Positions 10,661 through 24,913 of a stretch of DNA of 64,000 nucleotides are shown here, piece after piece. Source of the DNA: Amphiura filiformis (taxonomy: Eukaryota > Echinodermata > Ophiuroidea > Amphilepidida > Amphiuridae); NCBI RefSeq assembly GCF_039555335.1, contig NC_092628.1:62326735-62390734 (forward strand), in the 5' to 3' direction. Made by a program: the position numbers and the translations under genes. The notes under the pieces are model-generated. The model did not search any database, had not been told where the DNA came from, and saw nothing but the letters and a program-made list of their open reading frames with translations. The stretch's first letter is position 1. Each line of letters opens with the position of its first letter.

Positions 10661-11156
10661 TAATGAAGGTCTTGTTTGTTTGTTGAGATTGTTACTTGTT
10701 TGGGTAACTTTCTTCTTCTTGCCTCAAATGGTCTGCATCTCCTCCATGATTAATTTGAAGAGTTCACATGCAAAAATGCGATATATGCCATTTTTGAACT
10801 TTTTGCATTAAAGCCACCAACATATGCCTATAATGCTAGCTTTAAATTGACACCCTACTTTAAAACATGTATATGTTTATTTTTGAAACCATGATAAAAA
10901 ACGAATATTTTCATATCGTGTACTTTTATATATTTGACGGGTTATATTTGTCAATATCTCAAATCGAGAAAAATGGATTTATCGGTTTTGCATCTATACT
11001 CTCCATTTTGTAAACTGTAATGTTATACTTTGGTATTTTTAATGTGAATTATGGAAATAAATTCAACTTGAATCTTGAAAAATTATCATTACTATGGGAA
11101 TCATTATTAATCACTACTACTAGTACCTCTTTCTTTGAAATGATATACTTACCTTA

Positions 11157-11413
11157 GGCCAAAAAAAAAGTTTGTCTCAAAGCTCACAAGAAATTTAAAA
11201 ACAAATGCGAAGTGCGATTTTTTTAATTTTTTTATTCCCGACTTTTTTCATGGTATTTTGAGAAAAAATTCAGATTTTCGCTGATTTTTTATGGAAAAAA
11301 CTATAAAATTTGTTTTTTTTGAAATAAATAAAATTTCTGCATTTCTTTTTTGTCAAATCGTGCGATTTTACAAACGCGCGCGCAAGCTTTGAGACAAACC
11401 TTTTTTTTCGGCC
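11157..11413. mobile_element. PIF/Harbinger-like MITE, 257 bp, TTA target duplication
   Basis: The left end is GGCCAAAAAAAAAGTTTGTC. The right end is the inverse, GACAAACCTTTTTTTTCGGCC. It is flanked by TTA at 11154-11156 and 11414-11416. The interior is related to 3496-3650, inside the TTAA element at 2794. Confidence 0.75.
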
Positions 11414-11811
11414 TTATATGACTTGTCTGGAAGAACAATTTCCTATTCGCTCTTTGCACAAATCCGCCATCTTGCTACCAAAACGAAGTTCTCCCTGCAA
11501 ACGCATGCGTAAAAAGTGCATTTTTGTTTCTTGCGCTTTTCTAGCAACACGCTAGATGGCTTTTGGAAAGCATATGCGGTAATAAAAGCATGCGTTCGCA
11601 AACACAACACACACTTTGCAGGTAGAACCTCATTTTGAGGTGACCATGTGATCACTGAATATGACCCATTTCCACAAAACCAGGAACATTTTTTGCTTTT
11701 TTAGTATTTGAACATGGCTGTGAAGATGATTACACATGTATAAAATTTTTAACGTGGCACCAAACTTTGTTTTTGTACCACATGTACTTTTGAAGATAAT
11801 TATGATACAAT

Positions 11812-12012
11812 GGTCTATTCCAATTGAAATCCATACACCTCCTATGAAAGACATGACCTTCATCTCCTACATAGGGGTGTAGATTTCAAATGGAGTCACC
11901 CATTTAAGTTACCCCATTTGATATTCACACTCCCTATGTGGAAGATTAAGGTCACATCTTCATTAATGTCATGTCTTTTATAGGGGTGTATGGATTTCAA
12001 CTGGAATAACCC
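11812..12012. mobile_element. Short inverted-repeat element, copy 1
   Basis: GGTCTATTCCAATTGAAATC faces GATTTCAACTGGAATAACCC. The arms continue with ATACACC and GGTGTAT motifs. A relative with the same ends is at 21555-21740. Confidence 0.7.
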
Positions 12013-12667
12013 AATTTGTCCAAATATCTTTAGATATTAGTGTAATTGAAATTCTGCCATAAGTAATGAATTTATCCAATTACCCAGCATTGAATATGAA
12101 AGAACAAAAGTCGACAGACAATAATTGAGTAAAAACAGGGCGAGGTCAAAAGATCTGTTCCCAACCTTACTATTTTGCAAGACGTCTGCTGATACAAAGA
12201 TAAGAAAAAACTTTTATTCTTTTTAAAAAAAAAACTACACAATTTTTTATGAATGCATAGTTTCAATACCTTTATCTCAAAATCTGGTCTGCCAACAGGT
12301 TCTGGGTTTTTAGGAAAGGGTCAAATATTCAGGCTGCATGGTCTAACAAAGAGCTAATGGTGGGTAGTGATTTACAACAATGGAGAAATCTAACAGTAAG
12401 TTGCTATGCTCATGCAACCGCAATTTATTGGTGATTTTTGTTACTAGGTTAGAAGTCATTGAACAAAACTGGTTAAGCATAAACACTAGTCTCAAAGAAT
12501 AACATAGCAGACATAACTGGTGAGGTTTTGATCAAACTTTACCATGGTACATGCTGCATATCTTTCTGGGTTCTGCTATGCAATTTGAATGGATAAAACT
12601 GTGTGCAACAACTTTCTGGATACACACAGATGATGGTTTTAGTTCCTGATTTCTTGTACCACACCTA

Positions 12668-13060
12668 CTCCCCTCCCCGTTCCAGAAAAGTACAGCACTG
12701 TTTTTCTTTTGTGACTCCAAAAATATTATCCTGTTTTGCCAAATGAAACAAAGCTACATCCTAATCAGTTGGTTAGTTCTAACTGGCAATGAAAACATGC
12801 ATTTTTAGGGTGTTTTTTGTATGCTGTGAAAATCAAGTCCAAAGACTTGTATAAAGACTAATTTCAAGTTATATATCCTAATTTTTGAAAAATACATTTT
12901 CTAATCTTTTTCATAACCAATTATCAAAAATAAGATGAAATATTGCAATTGTGAGCTAACTCAGCCTATACTCAAGATTTGAATTATGATTTAGCTATGT
13001 TTCATAATGATATTTTTTTAATTCCAAAAAATTATTGCTGTATTTTTCTAGAATCCGGAG
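12668..13060. mobile_element. TA-flanked MITE of the 'ACTCC-TTCCAGAAAA' family, copy 1
   Basis: TA lies on both sides (12666-12667 and 13061-13062). The left end contains GTTCCAGAAAAGTACAGCAC, and its inverse lies at the right end. Interior words such as GCATTTTTAGGGTGTTTTTT and CCAAAGACTTGTA recur in 62544-63102. A fragment is at 36356-36458. Confidence 0.7.
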
Positions 13061-13062
13061 TA

Positions 13063-16000
13063 AGTGTAAAAACATCTGCATTTTTATATATATATTCACC
13101 GAAAGCAATCACAAATTAATGAATCCATGCAGGAAGGATGCTTGCAAATGCTATAGACCTGCTTATGAGAGAAGAAAAGATAAATTAAACATGTTAACAT
13201 GTACTAGATGTTAATTATTGCTTCCAATTCATTTATTCATGACATAATTCTATCAGAAAATAAACATTTTGCTTGTGACATTTGGAGTAAAATAAACAAG
13301 TACAGTGTATTTAAAACATTTTTGAAAGTTTCCTTATTCAGAAGTTAAGTTCCTTATATAGAAGTTAAAGTTCCTTATTCAGAAATTATGTTTCCTTCTA
13401 CAGAGGTAAAAGTTTTCCCTATTCAGTATGACTTAATAATAGTCCCAAATGATATGAGTTTTTTTTTCATTGAATTGTGTCAAAAGAGTGATATAAAATA
13501 TTTCCACAACTGATAACAATCATGCAACTTATAAATTTGCTGACAAAGGTTTCTCACTGCACATACATTCTGTGATGCATGCAACATGACATTATAACCT
13601 TTGATGCTATGCACTTTATTTTCAAGTTTAATTGCAAGCTTTCAGCTATCAGAAAAATAAAAGTTAAAAAGTTGTTTTCCTCATTATGTTGATAGTTTTG
13701 TGGATTTTTTTCATGAATTACAATTACTTTTAACAATGAAAGTTATTATACTTGTTTGACATCAAAATGATAAAAATTCCATCCATCTAACATAACGGAA
13801 AGCTACAAACATAAAAATCTATTTACATACATACAACCTTTTGATCCCAATCATGTACCCTAGATATGTGTCCCTGGATCCCATCCACCTGCTGTACATC
13901 CCTGCTATCTATTCCTTTGATCTGCTCCTGTAATCGCCTCATCCTTTCTTCTGTCATCTTCTCTGACAACAAATCCACTCCTGATGAGCCAAACTATGTT
14001 ATCAAGTTCCACCATCTACTTCCAGGATAACCTTCCAAATTCATATTATGATCCAGAACTCCAGATGACACTGCTACATGATACTGCCTCCAATGAAGAC
14101 TTCTTGCTGTAACTACGCTGATGACACAGAAACTTGGAAAATGTTGACACTTCTTCAGAAGATTCCAATATTTTTTTATGTTCCTCTTCAAAAGCTGCTT
14201 TTCAATCCATCCTCTTCCGTATTTATTTTGAAGGATCCAGTCACCAATCTTCACCATTACATTATATACAAGTTTATTAAATTGTTATGTTCTACTACAA
14301 ACATGACACAAGTTGTTTGAGTTACATTGTAGCACGCATTGGACACTTCAGTGGTATGTGATGTGCTTGGATGATAACACAAATCACATACAGCGACACC
14401 TATTAGTGGCAGATAAAGGGATGAAAAAATAGCATGGTTGATACAGGACTCAAAATATTATAGAACGGGTAACTCAGTATTACATGTATGCATGGGAAAA
14501 TGGTGTCAAGTCTCAGAAACACGTCAAGTAAAACTGCCGTTCATGCATGACATACCAACGTTTATAAATGTACTACTTGTGCTCAATTTGCCATTATGAT
14601 GCCTGCATTCTAAGGAACATGTTTTCATTTTGTTTTTCACTTTCAGAATTATTGACAAATAAGAAAAAAAACACTTTTGAGTAGAAAAGTCATTGGTCAA
14701 TAATTCAAAAATAAGGCCAATATCCAAAAGTGAAAACACACCCCTAGAATGGAGTCTTAAGATTTTAAAAAAAAAACACAAAAGGACACATTTTACATGT
14801 TTTTAAGGGTCAAAACATTTTTGTGATACACTATATCTCAATAATGGTTGTACCAAATCTGTGTCCATATTTAGATTCCTTAACCCTTTTCTTTTGAAAA
14901 TTGAATAAATAAGAAGTTATATATATACAACCATAGACTCAATTACTTGGTGCATTTCTGAGACTTGACAGCCACCTTAAACTCGACCTGTTAAAGAATA
15001 GCATTCAATGGACATGTATTGTTAGCATGACAACATATTATTAACTTGCTTTTAAAAGAAACCATGCAAAAATACTTTTTGAAACTTTGATGCAAATACC
15101 TATCCTTCCCTCCATTTAACTTTGGTCCAACAATCTCCCTAATCGCAACATTTGGTACTTTGGTGTACCATTCAAATAATATGTGTCATATTGGAATGCT
15201 TTTATCTGTACCCATGAACAAAAGTATGGTGATAAAGCAATTACTACGTTGCTGACATTACATTGCAAACATATAACATTAAATCAGAATGAGACAAGAA
15301 TCCTACTGCAGGATTTAATAACAATCAAACCACTGATGTCATCAGCGTATACAATGTACATGTCTGAATCAATCATTCAGCACACCTAATTCTGACCTGA
15401 TTTGAAAACCACGTATTTCAGTCATGCATGCATGCATGTGGTATGCTACATCTTACTATTTTGAAGCTTATTACTACATCATTAGAAGCAAAACTTATTA
15501 CAGAGAGGTAATTTAATTAAATCACATGGTGTTTACTACCTTACATGATGGCCCATCACCCAAACACTTACTCACATGTGTAGATATTAAAAGCAGAACT
15601 AACACAGATGGTTAAATAGAACAGTATGTATTCTTGAGGTGGTGCACCACGCAGCTACCATTTCTTTTTTCTTACCATCTAAACAAAACATGTCTCAAGC
15701 CTACACATTTAATGGGGTTATTATGTTATAGGGTTTCTTTGGATGCAAATATCTTTATCAAAGTATTTTACATGTCTGATAAAACAACATCTACAACATA
15801 CAGTTTGTACACAATTGGTATCCATCAGTTTTTGATAAGAAATAATTGCACATTCAAATGGAACAATGGTCAATTAAATTTTGAAATGATCATGATTTCT
15901 AGGTTTAAGACTTTTCACTACATAACATTATGCTACACATCGTCAAACTACTACACTAATTGCCTAAGTCATTTTTTGTAAAATAAGTACAAAATGTGGT

Positions 16001-18340
16001 TCAAGCATGCATCAGTTACGTAATCACCCTAATTATTTTAGACTATTCCATTTACTTTGTATCATTATCATTTGTTCTTGTGCAAAGATTGGTGAAAAAT
16101 TATGTTTAAATGCATGCTGGAACCATATTTTGTACTTTGTTCTCAAAATTACAAAAAAAATGACTTAGGCAATTAGTGTAGTAGTCCGACGATATTTGGG
16201 CAGGATTTCACAAAGATTGAACCAAACATTTCACCCTGTTTTTAAAAAGGTTTTTATTTGAAAACAAGTTTGTTTCACAATCATGAGTCTGTAAAAGCGG
16301 GTGAAAATACTTTTTGACCCAATGGCTTTAACCGTTTCTTCTTTCCCTTCCGATAGCAAAAAACCAAAACATCCCGCTATATACAGTACAGTAACTCATT
16401 GCAAAATTATAAAATTGTTTACCATTATATCTTCTTACACCACCTACATTATTAATGCATACAAACCTTCTTTGTGAAGTGAACCCATCATAAACAGAAA
16501 TGCATTTTATTTTGCAAACTGATAGGTACCAATAATGTTGACATAAGTTGTACAGGAACTACAAATCATAGTGAAATAAGCACTGGTAACTTCACTCAAA
16601 GCAAAAATGAGTTTTAATTAAATAAACCATTTCTAGACTAATGTGCAACTTTATCCACCAAGTAGATCACAAAGCATTGTTGTGAAGTACACTTCCATGT
16701 ATAATGAAGCTATAACACAACATGGTGAACAGATAAAACAGGACAGGAAAAGGTACAATTTTACAAACACATCACACCGACACAGAACAAAAATTTGACA
16801 AAAAATCACAAAATACACAATTGTTGCATCTTCACATCTGTAGGTAAATGTATTGTTTACAAGTAAATAACATTGAGTTAATTCCTAAAATAATAGTCTA
16901 TTTACATATGAATAAAAGAAATTGACATAAAAATACAAAATATACAATTTTCACATCTTGAAGCTGTTGGTAAAATATGCATTGTTATGTGTATCTACAA
17001 CATTGAGCTAATTCCTAAAATAATATTCACATGTTGCTCAAGTTACTTTTCTTAGAAAGGTTTTTTATGCATGGAAGCATGTACAAATGTATGAACAATT
17101 ACAAACTCAATACTAACAATAATATTCTGCAAGAAACAAAATGTTTCAGGATTATGTATACAATTGCAATGAAAAACCTACAAAAAAAATCATTATTTGC
17201 CATATAATTTAAAAGAATATTTGACATGCCTGAATAGCACCCAGAACATAGTCCAAATTAAGCTTTGTGGTGCTGTGGAACACTTTACACAATACAACTG
17301 CAAAAGAACAAAGAATAGTCTAAATAACACTTTAGGTATTGGCAAAAGAGATCTCTAGTATGACTGTGTGTTTATTCTAACACATGTCAACCGCTGATGG
17401 ACACACAAACTTAATGGAGTTTGAACTCTGTAGTTTACATTTAACCTCTTTATAGGGAATAGGTACTATTACAGTGGAGAATGGGGATGTAGGTATTACA
17501 TTCATGGAGCATTTATTCTCCAAATGGTCATTTGATGTACAAGCATAAGTGAAGTGTTCCAACAAAAATTAACTTGTTTAACAAAGTATGACACATTCTT
17601 TAAAAATACCTAGTGCTCATCATTTGGTTTAATACGTGTATGTGGATCCAGAGTTTCTCTACATGAAGTCATTTTGACCGAAATACCTCCCTCTATTGTA
17701 TAACAAAGGAGATGGATTAACCCCCAAGCTGTATCTATTGTTATGCAATACGCCTATTACCTTGTGGGAAGAAATTTTGGTCAAACTAGCTTCTGGTACA
17801 GAAATCCAAGATCCATGTATACCTATCCCAACAAGCATGCAGCTTTGTAAATACACATGTGACACACATAACACAGTAATTCACGCCGATTTTCCTGTAA
17901 AAAATGTGTTTTTTAGCTTAAGAGTTTATCTTGGAAGCTGCAAATAAATGGGTTAATATTACACAGTGTAACATAACCAGTTACAAAAGAATAGTAAGAT
18001 AAGACAGTCTGTATTACATGCCCATAGAAACATAAGATGGTCACACAAAGATGACTTTTGATTGGCTAGAATCAGAATCAGTGCAACGCCACAGATATGG
18101 ACCATCGTGCTGTCACATTTTTGTACCATCGACCTAGTCTCTGGCCCAGTTTGTATGTGGCATATTCATGAACATAAAGAAGGCAGCTGAGAAGGAGACT
18201 GGGTCAATGTTACAAAAATATGGCCGCTTGATGGTCCAATCTGCAGCACTGTTTCAAGTTGTCCTCTTGGAGTGTCGAGGCCTGGTAAAACAAAATTTTA
18301 CAATTTTACTCAAAAATTGATGTTACTTAATCCTTCCTTA
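13063..18340. other. Intergenic AT-rich DNA with no confident gene
   Basis: I find no exon with convincing family similarity here. There are scattered A/T runs and TGCATGCATGCATG (about 15425). One short orphan frame is listed separately. The region could include a very long CPSF6 3' UTR, but nothing in the sequence proves it. Confidence 0.4.
13823..13993 (-). other. Orphan 56-codon open frame, possibly an exon or relic
   Basis: Read on the minus strand, this frame gives FGSSGVDLLSEKMTEERMRR and then LQEQIKGIDSRDVQQVDG, ending VVCM and TAA. Its composition is charged and coiled-coil-like, unlike the surrounding AT-rich frames. It is preceded by an in-frame TAG at 13994-13996, which could be part of a splice acceptor. 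The same frame continues upstream as an 87-codon open stretch to 14257. I do not recognise the protein, and chance is a real alternative. Confidence 0.2.
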
Positions 18341-18977
18341 GGCCAAGAAAAAAAAAAAAAATTGTTTGCTTGCCCTCAAATGAATTTTAACAATTGGGTC
18401 GGTCGGGATTTTTCTTTTTTTTTTTCTAGCAAACTCTACTGTTTGTATCAATTAAGGCTCAAAATATGAAAAATCAGACAATTTTGGTGTCACAATGAAT
18501 CAACTAACATTACAAAACAAGTAAAATATTGAACACAAGCTCTAAAATGTGACATGATCAAGGGGAATGAGTCGGATGTCGCTAAAATTGTTTTTGAGAT
18601 ATTGGCAAAAACAGTGTTCAAATTCTTTTGTTTTATATTGTTTTCAGTCATTGATAAATTGCTCATAATTCAGTAACCAGATGTCTGATTTTGATGGGGT
18701 TTGCATCAAAATGTAGCATTTGTAAACTGACAGAAAATGATTTTAAAAACTTCTTTCCGAAAATTGCCGACATGCGACTCATTCCCCTTGATCATGTCAC
18801 AAATATGTTTTTTTTACATCTTCAGAATGCAAAAATGTGAAAAGAAAAAAAACTTTTTCAGGAATTTCCAAAAATAGGGTCGGTACTCTTTTGTACAGTA
18901 AATAGAAAAAAACTTTTTCTGATTTCCAAAATTAGGTCGGTCGGTTGAGGGCAAGCAAACATCTTTTTTTTTTGGCC
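18341..18977. mobile_element. PIF/Harbinger-like MITE, 637 bp, TTA target duplication, with a nested element
   Basis: The left end is GGCCAAGAAAAAAAAAAAAA followed by TTGTTTGCTTGCCCTCAA. The right end is the inverse (TTGAGGGCAAGCAAACATC...TTGGCC). TTA lies at 18338-18340 and 18978-18980. Both arms also carry GGTCGGTCGG / CCGACCGACC type motifs. A second inverted element sits inside. Confidence 0.8.
18549..18800. mobile_element. Inverted-repeat element 'GTGACATGATCAAG', 252 bp, nested in 18341-18977
   Basis: The perfect ends are GTGACATGATCAAGGGGAAT and its inverse. A partial copy in opposite orientation occurs at 30233-30452 and shares long interior stretches such as AACACTGTTTTTGCCAATAT (inverse here). 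Confidence 0.8.
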
Positions 18978-19262
18978 TTACTACAGTTATCATATCCATG
19001 AGTTATCAAAATCGAATATTTTCTGCTCTTCTTAATCAAAGGAATCATCTTATCTTTATTTTCTTCTAATTTGTTTAATTTTCTTTGCAGTATCCAGATC
19101 AACAAAATAACCTTGTAGAAAGTTTGGCTTTTGCTCAGACTTAGTCTAGTCACCCAGCATATTAAAAAAAAGTAAAAATATGACAATTATTACTTTTTGT
19201 CAAAAATCTCTTTGAGCAAACATATTATTCAGTTCTACTAAAATAAATCAAGAAATGCTTAA

Positions 19263-19618
19263 GGGTACTACACCCTCGATAATGTGTGTCTATTTTGCAT
19301 TTTTCTCAAAAACTAACTAAAAAACACAGTGGTAACAAAAGTTATGTATATTATAGGGCAAGGAATCAAATTACTACACTGGAATGTCAGTGACCCAAGA
19401 CAAGCGGTTCGTTATTTATGGTAAGAAAAGAGGTACCGCTAGAATGTACCTCATTTCCTATCATATATACTGAACCGCTTGTCTTGAGTCACTGAAATGT
19501 CAGTGTAGTAATTGGATTCCTTGCCCCAATAATATACATAACTTTTGTTACCAGTGTGTTATTATTTTTAAGAAAAATGCAAAAATAGTCACAATTTACC
19601 ACAGGGGTGTAGTACCCC
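19263..19618. mobile_element. Palindromic TTAA element, 356 bp
   Basis: The left end is GGGTACTACACCCTCG, and the reverse complement of the right end is GGGGTACTACACCCCTG. TTAA lies at 19259-19262 and 19619-19622. The arms are nearly complementary throughout, for example CAAGACAAGCGGTTC facing GAACCGCTTGTCTTG, so the RNA would form a long hairpin. It is a piggyBac-like MITE with no coding capacity. Confidence 0.85.
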
Positions 19619-19622
19619 TTAA

Positions 19623-22600
19623 GTACAAAGATTAGCTGTTGATCTGAAATACTACTTTGACTACACACACACATTACTTGCATATCCTTGTGGCACTTCC
19701 AATTAGAGGTTAATTACTGTAGTGTACATCAGTTCTTTTCTAGAGGGCATAGTGAAAAACCTAAACAATTAGCTTTCGGACAAATTTGATTTTAGGTCCA
19801 AGCAATTTTTTTGATTTTTCACAATAATATAAAAAATACCTGATGTAAAGTCAGTTACCTCATTCAAAACATACATTTTCAGTTTGTTTGATTCTATTTG
19901 TATAATATTATCATATTTTTTTTGAAAACAAAAATACATTTTAAACTTCTCTTTAATTTTCCATTTATTAAAATTGAATAGCTGACCCGCTAGTGACCAT
20001 TAAAAAGCACTTAATCATGTGATGTAAAAATACGGTAGCTGGGTGTGCATAAATTGTTCGTTCGCATACGATACAGGTATGTGAAAGTCATTATAGTGCA
20101 TACATCACACATGGAGGTCCACTGTTAAAAATTAGTGACCAACTGACCATGCAAATACATAAGTTTGATTGAGTCTCATGCATCATGTTTGATATATCAA
20201 ACATATGAAGGGTAGACGAGGTATTGTTGGTCGAAACAGCCAAAAAAAAAATCTAATTTCATTGTCTAAATCAATTTATTATTGAAAAATAACACTTTGA
20301 TGTTTTGCAAAAGTTCATTCTACAAATCATATACTTTGAAAACTTGCTTGATTTATCGTTGTTTATGAGTAATTATGTACGTTTTACAAAAGTGTTGTTG
20401 TTTCAGAGCTCTTTACAACATAACTCAAGAACCACAGGACCTACAAAAGTATAGCTGTGATATTTGAATTCTTCTACACACTCACTTTAAAATAGTCAAT
20501 GCAATTTTTGCCAAAACTCGCTACCATTCGCAAGATGCTGTGAACTACCAAATCGCAACAGTTTAAAATAGTTGCTAACCTAAAATAAGTACAGTCTTGC
20601 TATGATCCACATCTGATACAAACTTCATTTAACATACAATGGCTGCTGGCTGTACTGCAATCTTTATCACAGAGGATGTTGTACTCACAGCATGAGAACA
20701 ACATGTTTTCTGGCGATTGCAAAAACAAAGTATCAACAACACACAAGTAATCAAGATGGTAGTCTTGCCATCAAAGAGCAGAAAGCTTTCAATTGATTAA
20801 TGAATTGGCTCCTTCACTTTTAATGTCAAAGCATACCCATACTATAATATAGATATGTATTAACTAATTATGTTACTTCGAAGTTTGTTGTGAACAAGCA
20901 TTTCATTACTTAGTTCAGTTCTAATAATATAAAGCCATAAAAAGACTAAAATTTTAAAGTTTTTAACATGCCACACACGAAATAAATGCCTAAAGCAATA
21001 TAATTCATTTGGTAATTGAATTAGCAATCATAAGACTTCACATTTTGTTTTTAAAGATACCTGTCTGGCCATTCACATTTACATAATAAAAATCAAGGTG
21101 TACAAGAAATATTTAATATGTTATATTACAAAGGCACAGTGAATTTTGAATTTTCCCACATATATTGCCATTTTGGTTTGCTTTATACATCATTGATATC
21201 TACTTATTATTGTGCCTTTTCTTTAAAGTGATGGTTGCTGGCAGAATTAGTAAATTAAGCTTAAGCAAGTAGCTGATCTTAATTCTATTTTAAATTACTC
21301 TGCATTAAATTATGACTATAAAAATCCACATGGAGTTTTTTAAACATTTACATTTTCATAAATATTTAAATGATTCATTGTTTTCTTTGTACATCAAATG
21401 TAAACGATATATAAAAGGATCGGTCAGTGAAAGTTGATCTGCGATGGATTATTTTCATGACATTTCTTTATGATCACATAAATACTCCACCTTTGTCTTT
21501 CAAACAACAAATGTATAAATAATACCACACTCTTGATTACGTAATGGCATTCAAGGTCTATTCCAGTAGAAATCCATACACTCCCCACGGAAGACACTAA
21601 CTTAATCTTCCACACAGGGAGTAGGCATTTTAAATGGGAGTTACCTGAATGGGTGACTCCATTTGAAATCTGCGCCCAGTGTGTGGGAGATTAAGGTCAT
21701 GTCTTCATATTAGGTATATGTATTTAAAATCAATGGTCTACATCCACTGTGTGAGAATGAGGAGTTTCATTCAAATAGATAAAGACACTGGAATGAGGTA
21801 AATTGTTATAAATTTTTGGTCTTCTCTGGAATTAAAATATAGAGAACCCTACCTTTCGGAATAGTTAGTAGAACACCAACTTCCAGATCATAAAGCCTCC
21901 TTTGTTGAGCTGGAAAGTTTTTTAGTTTATTTATAGTGTGTTCTCAAATAGGTGTTATTTTTTGACAAAAACAAGGCTTTTTTCTGGTATAAATATTTGG
22001 ATATTGTTAAGAAAAGCAAACATGGAAATTTAAAAAAGCCAGCTTTGTTGCCTACAGTCAGTCTACTCTGAAGTACAAAGTAGTTAAAGTACTGACGTGG
22101 ACATACACATTGTGCAGACTTCAAAGGCACGCATACAAGCAGCAGAGACGCAGCAATGAGCAATGTTTATGCGCTGTATAATCGCAAGCATTGTCGGTTT
22201 GTACTTCAGAGTGGACAAATTGTAAACCCTAAACAATTAAAAGAGAGTTTCCCTAGAAAATATCTAAAACCATGATCAAAATAACTTCTAAATATTCTAC
22301 AATTGTTACATTTATACAAAAAAGGAGTGGTACAAAGTGAGAGGTCATCGTTTGAATGAGAAATTTATATTATTTTATTACAAATTTGAGGTCGAGATCA
22401 TTTAGAAAAACTCACACAAATGATCAAACTTCTATTTACATAGCATTTTTAAATATTTTAAGCCTTTTTCAAGAAAATTTCGCAATTTTTACATATTTCC
22501 AGCATGTTGTACTTGTATTGGTATTATCACCAAAAAACACCCCTCACATTTCCCTATAATCCTGTAATTCAGAATATCCTGCAAATTTCCTAGAAATTAA

Positions 22601-24913
22601 ATAAAAATTAAATTTCAAGCATTGTACTGCCCATCATTTCATTGATAAAATATGTTGTCTAATCCACTATTAGTTGATACATAGGAGTATTATATGCTAA
22701 TGTACATGGAAGCAATTTATCAGAGAAAATATAATTTAGCACTTAGTAAAACTAGCATACAAGCAGTGCACACAAACAATTTCAAAATTAATAATAATAA
22801 TAATAGCATAATTATTTATATCATTTCTAAATAATAAGTACTTGAATGCTATTTAGGCTACATATTAATTGACCAGCAAGCTACAACAAAGCAATCCTAA
22901 TCCCACAGTTATTTCTAAACTATGTATTCTTGGCCTCTCTTTGTTATATTTCAATCTTTAAGTCAACCTACACTACTTTGTAGTCCCCGTTTGATCAATT
23001 TGCACAATCTGTTTCCTTCAGCAAAATACATCACATCCCCAAAGAAAAAGGGGACTACTAACTTTTGAATATGACACTGTGACCCACCGTATTGTCAACA
23101 CATGTGCTCAACCCCTTTGGTCTGCTATCAGGGATGAATGTCTCCAAGTAAATAATGCTTGAGGAATTCAATGAATTGTTAGTTTGCAGGAACTAATTTA
23201 ATTAGTATCAATTCAATGAATTACTAATTCAAATCTACCTTGGACAAGACATGCATTTAAAGCATGATCAAATTTGACATGATAAACATTGGAATTACAA
23301 TGGTCACGTCATAGTCACAGCTATGCTTCATTATGCTACATAAATTGCTTAATGTAATATCATTAGGATACATATGCAGTCCTTCAATTATAACTAGGAA
23401 CTAATCTTTTTTTATGATGTTAATTCCTAAAACAAATGAAGAGTTTGGTTCTAGTATTTGTGTCTTTTGGGTATCGTGGATCCAGACAAGAAGGATCTTT
23501 TATTTTCCCTAACTTTCATTATTAAATGCTTGTTATACAAGGTTAATATGCTTTATGTTTTTCTAAAGCTGCTTAAAGTAACTGTCCACAACTTATCCCT
23601 ACAACTTATTTTGGAATGATATAAGTCTAGCTACAGATGGTTATGCATTTCTTGTGCAAGTATTGCCTTTGTTATTTTATCAAGCACAACAGTTTGATAA
23701 ATGATATAATTCCATGAATATAAAAAGAATACGGCAACTTTTTCAAATACAGTAACGGCTTATTACACAGATTACAAATAACATGGCATCTTCACTGTGT
23801 GGTGTAGTGTTCATACCACACAAAAGCATTGGACTTGAGTTTTCTGGATTTCATAACTTAGTTTCCTAACTTAGAATTTCATAACTTAGAATATGCTCTA
23901 AGCAGATATATTACCTAAATATAAATATTATTATCAATTACAGATCATTTAAATCTAGTAAATTTAAGATTGTAAGTTTAAGTCAGATAAAAAACAAATA
24001 CATCCTGTGATGGCAAAAACATCCTGAAAAACTTAACTACCATTCTTTTCAGGTGCATGTTGCTGGTGGTCAAGATTGTATCCTTACAGCAAACATGTTA
24101 GACATGGATTAAATACACTACTTGTCAGTTGAAATCACCTTTAACATATTGACTTAAATTTGGTACAATGTAAAATCTAATTTTATCTATAATATCTATT
24201 TATCTGACATATCTGAACAAGTTTGAATCATTTTCTAAGTTACTCCAAATCTGTTGGAAAGGATTACTTGCACAGACATAAACTTAAGACAGATTGGAAA
24301 CCCAACAATGCTAACATGCATCTTGTATAATAATTACCCAAAAATATTGCAGTGGCTATGAAAAGCAAATATTTCTAACTTGAATTTTACCCAGTACATT
24401 ACACATTTCCTCATAGAAAATGATAGTATCATAGTCACAGCATTAACACATCAGATTTAATAACCAAAGCTAAAATTTGTAAAATGATTCAAACAAAAAC
24501 CTACCTACATGTACTGTATGCAGCAACAGTTCGTTTAGGCTGATTAAAATATGTATCGCATTTTACTTGCATGTCTTGATTTCACCCAAAGGGTTGTGAT
24601 TTTTTTTCTTATAATAATAATAATAATAGAAATTTGTGCAACATCTTGATTGTACTAACATGAGAAAACATTAGAATAGATAACTTGTGGGAGATTTATC
24701 CTGAGAGCAACATTGTGCATTTCTTGATTTTGATTTAAACATTTGATCCAAACACAAGGAATTAATTCCTACCATGGAATTTTCAGATGGTACTCCATCT
24801 TTCATCAGTGAGTGAGTGACTGTATCGGGTCATGATCTTTTTGAACTTTGACCTTATAACAGACTCGTAGACTCCTGAAAGTTTGAACTAGTTGGTTGGT
24901 TGGTTTGATCTGA
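19623..24913. other. Intergenic AT-rich DNA with no confident gene
   Basis: I see only short microsatellites (ATAATAATAATAATA near 22792 and 24608), one short inverted-repeat element at 21555-21740, and no recognisable exon. The short open frames lack family similarity. Confidence 0.5.
21555..21740. mobile_element. Short inverted-repeat element, copy 2
   Basis: It begins GGTCTATTCCAGTAGAAATC and contains ATACACTCCC, GTGACTCCATTTGAAATC and AGATTAAGGTCATGTCTTC, all shared with 11812-12012. The right end is more decayed than in copy 1. Confidence 0.65.
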
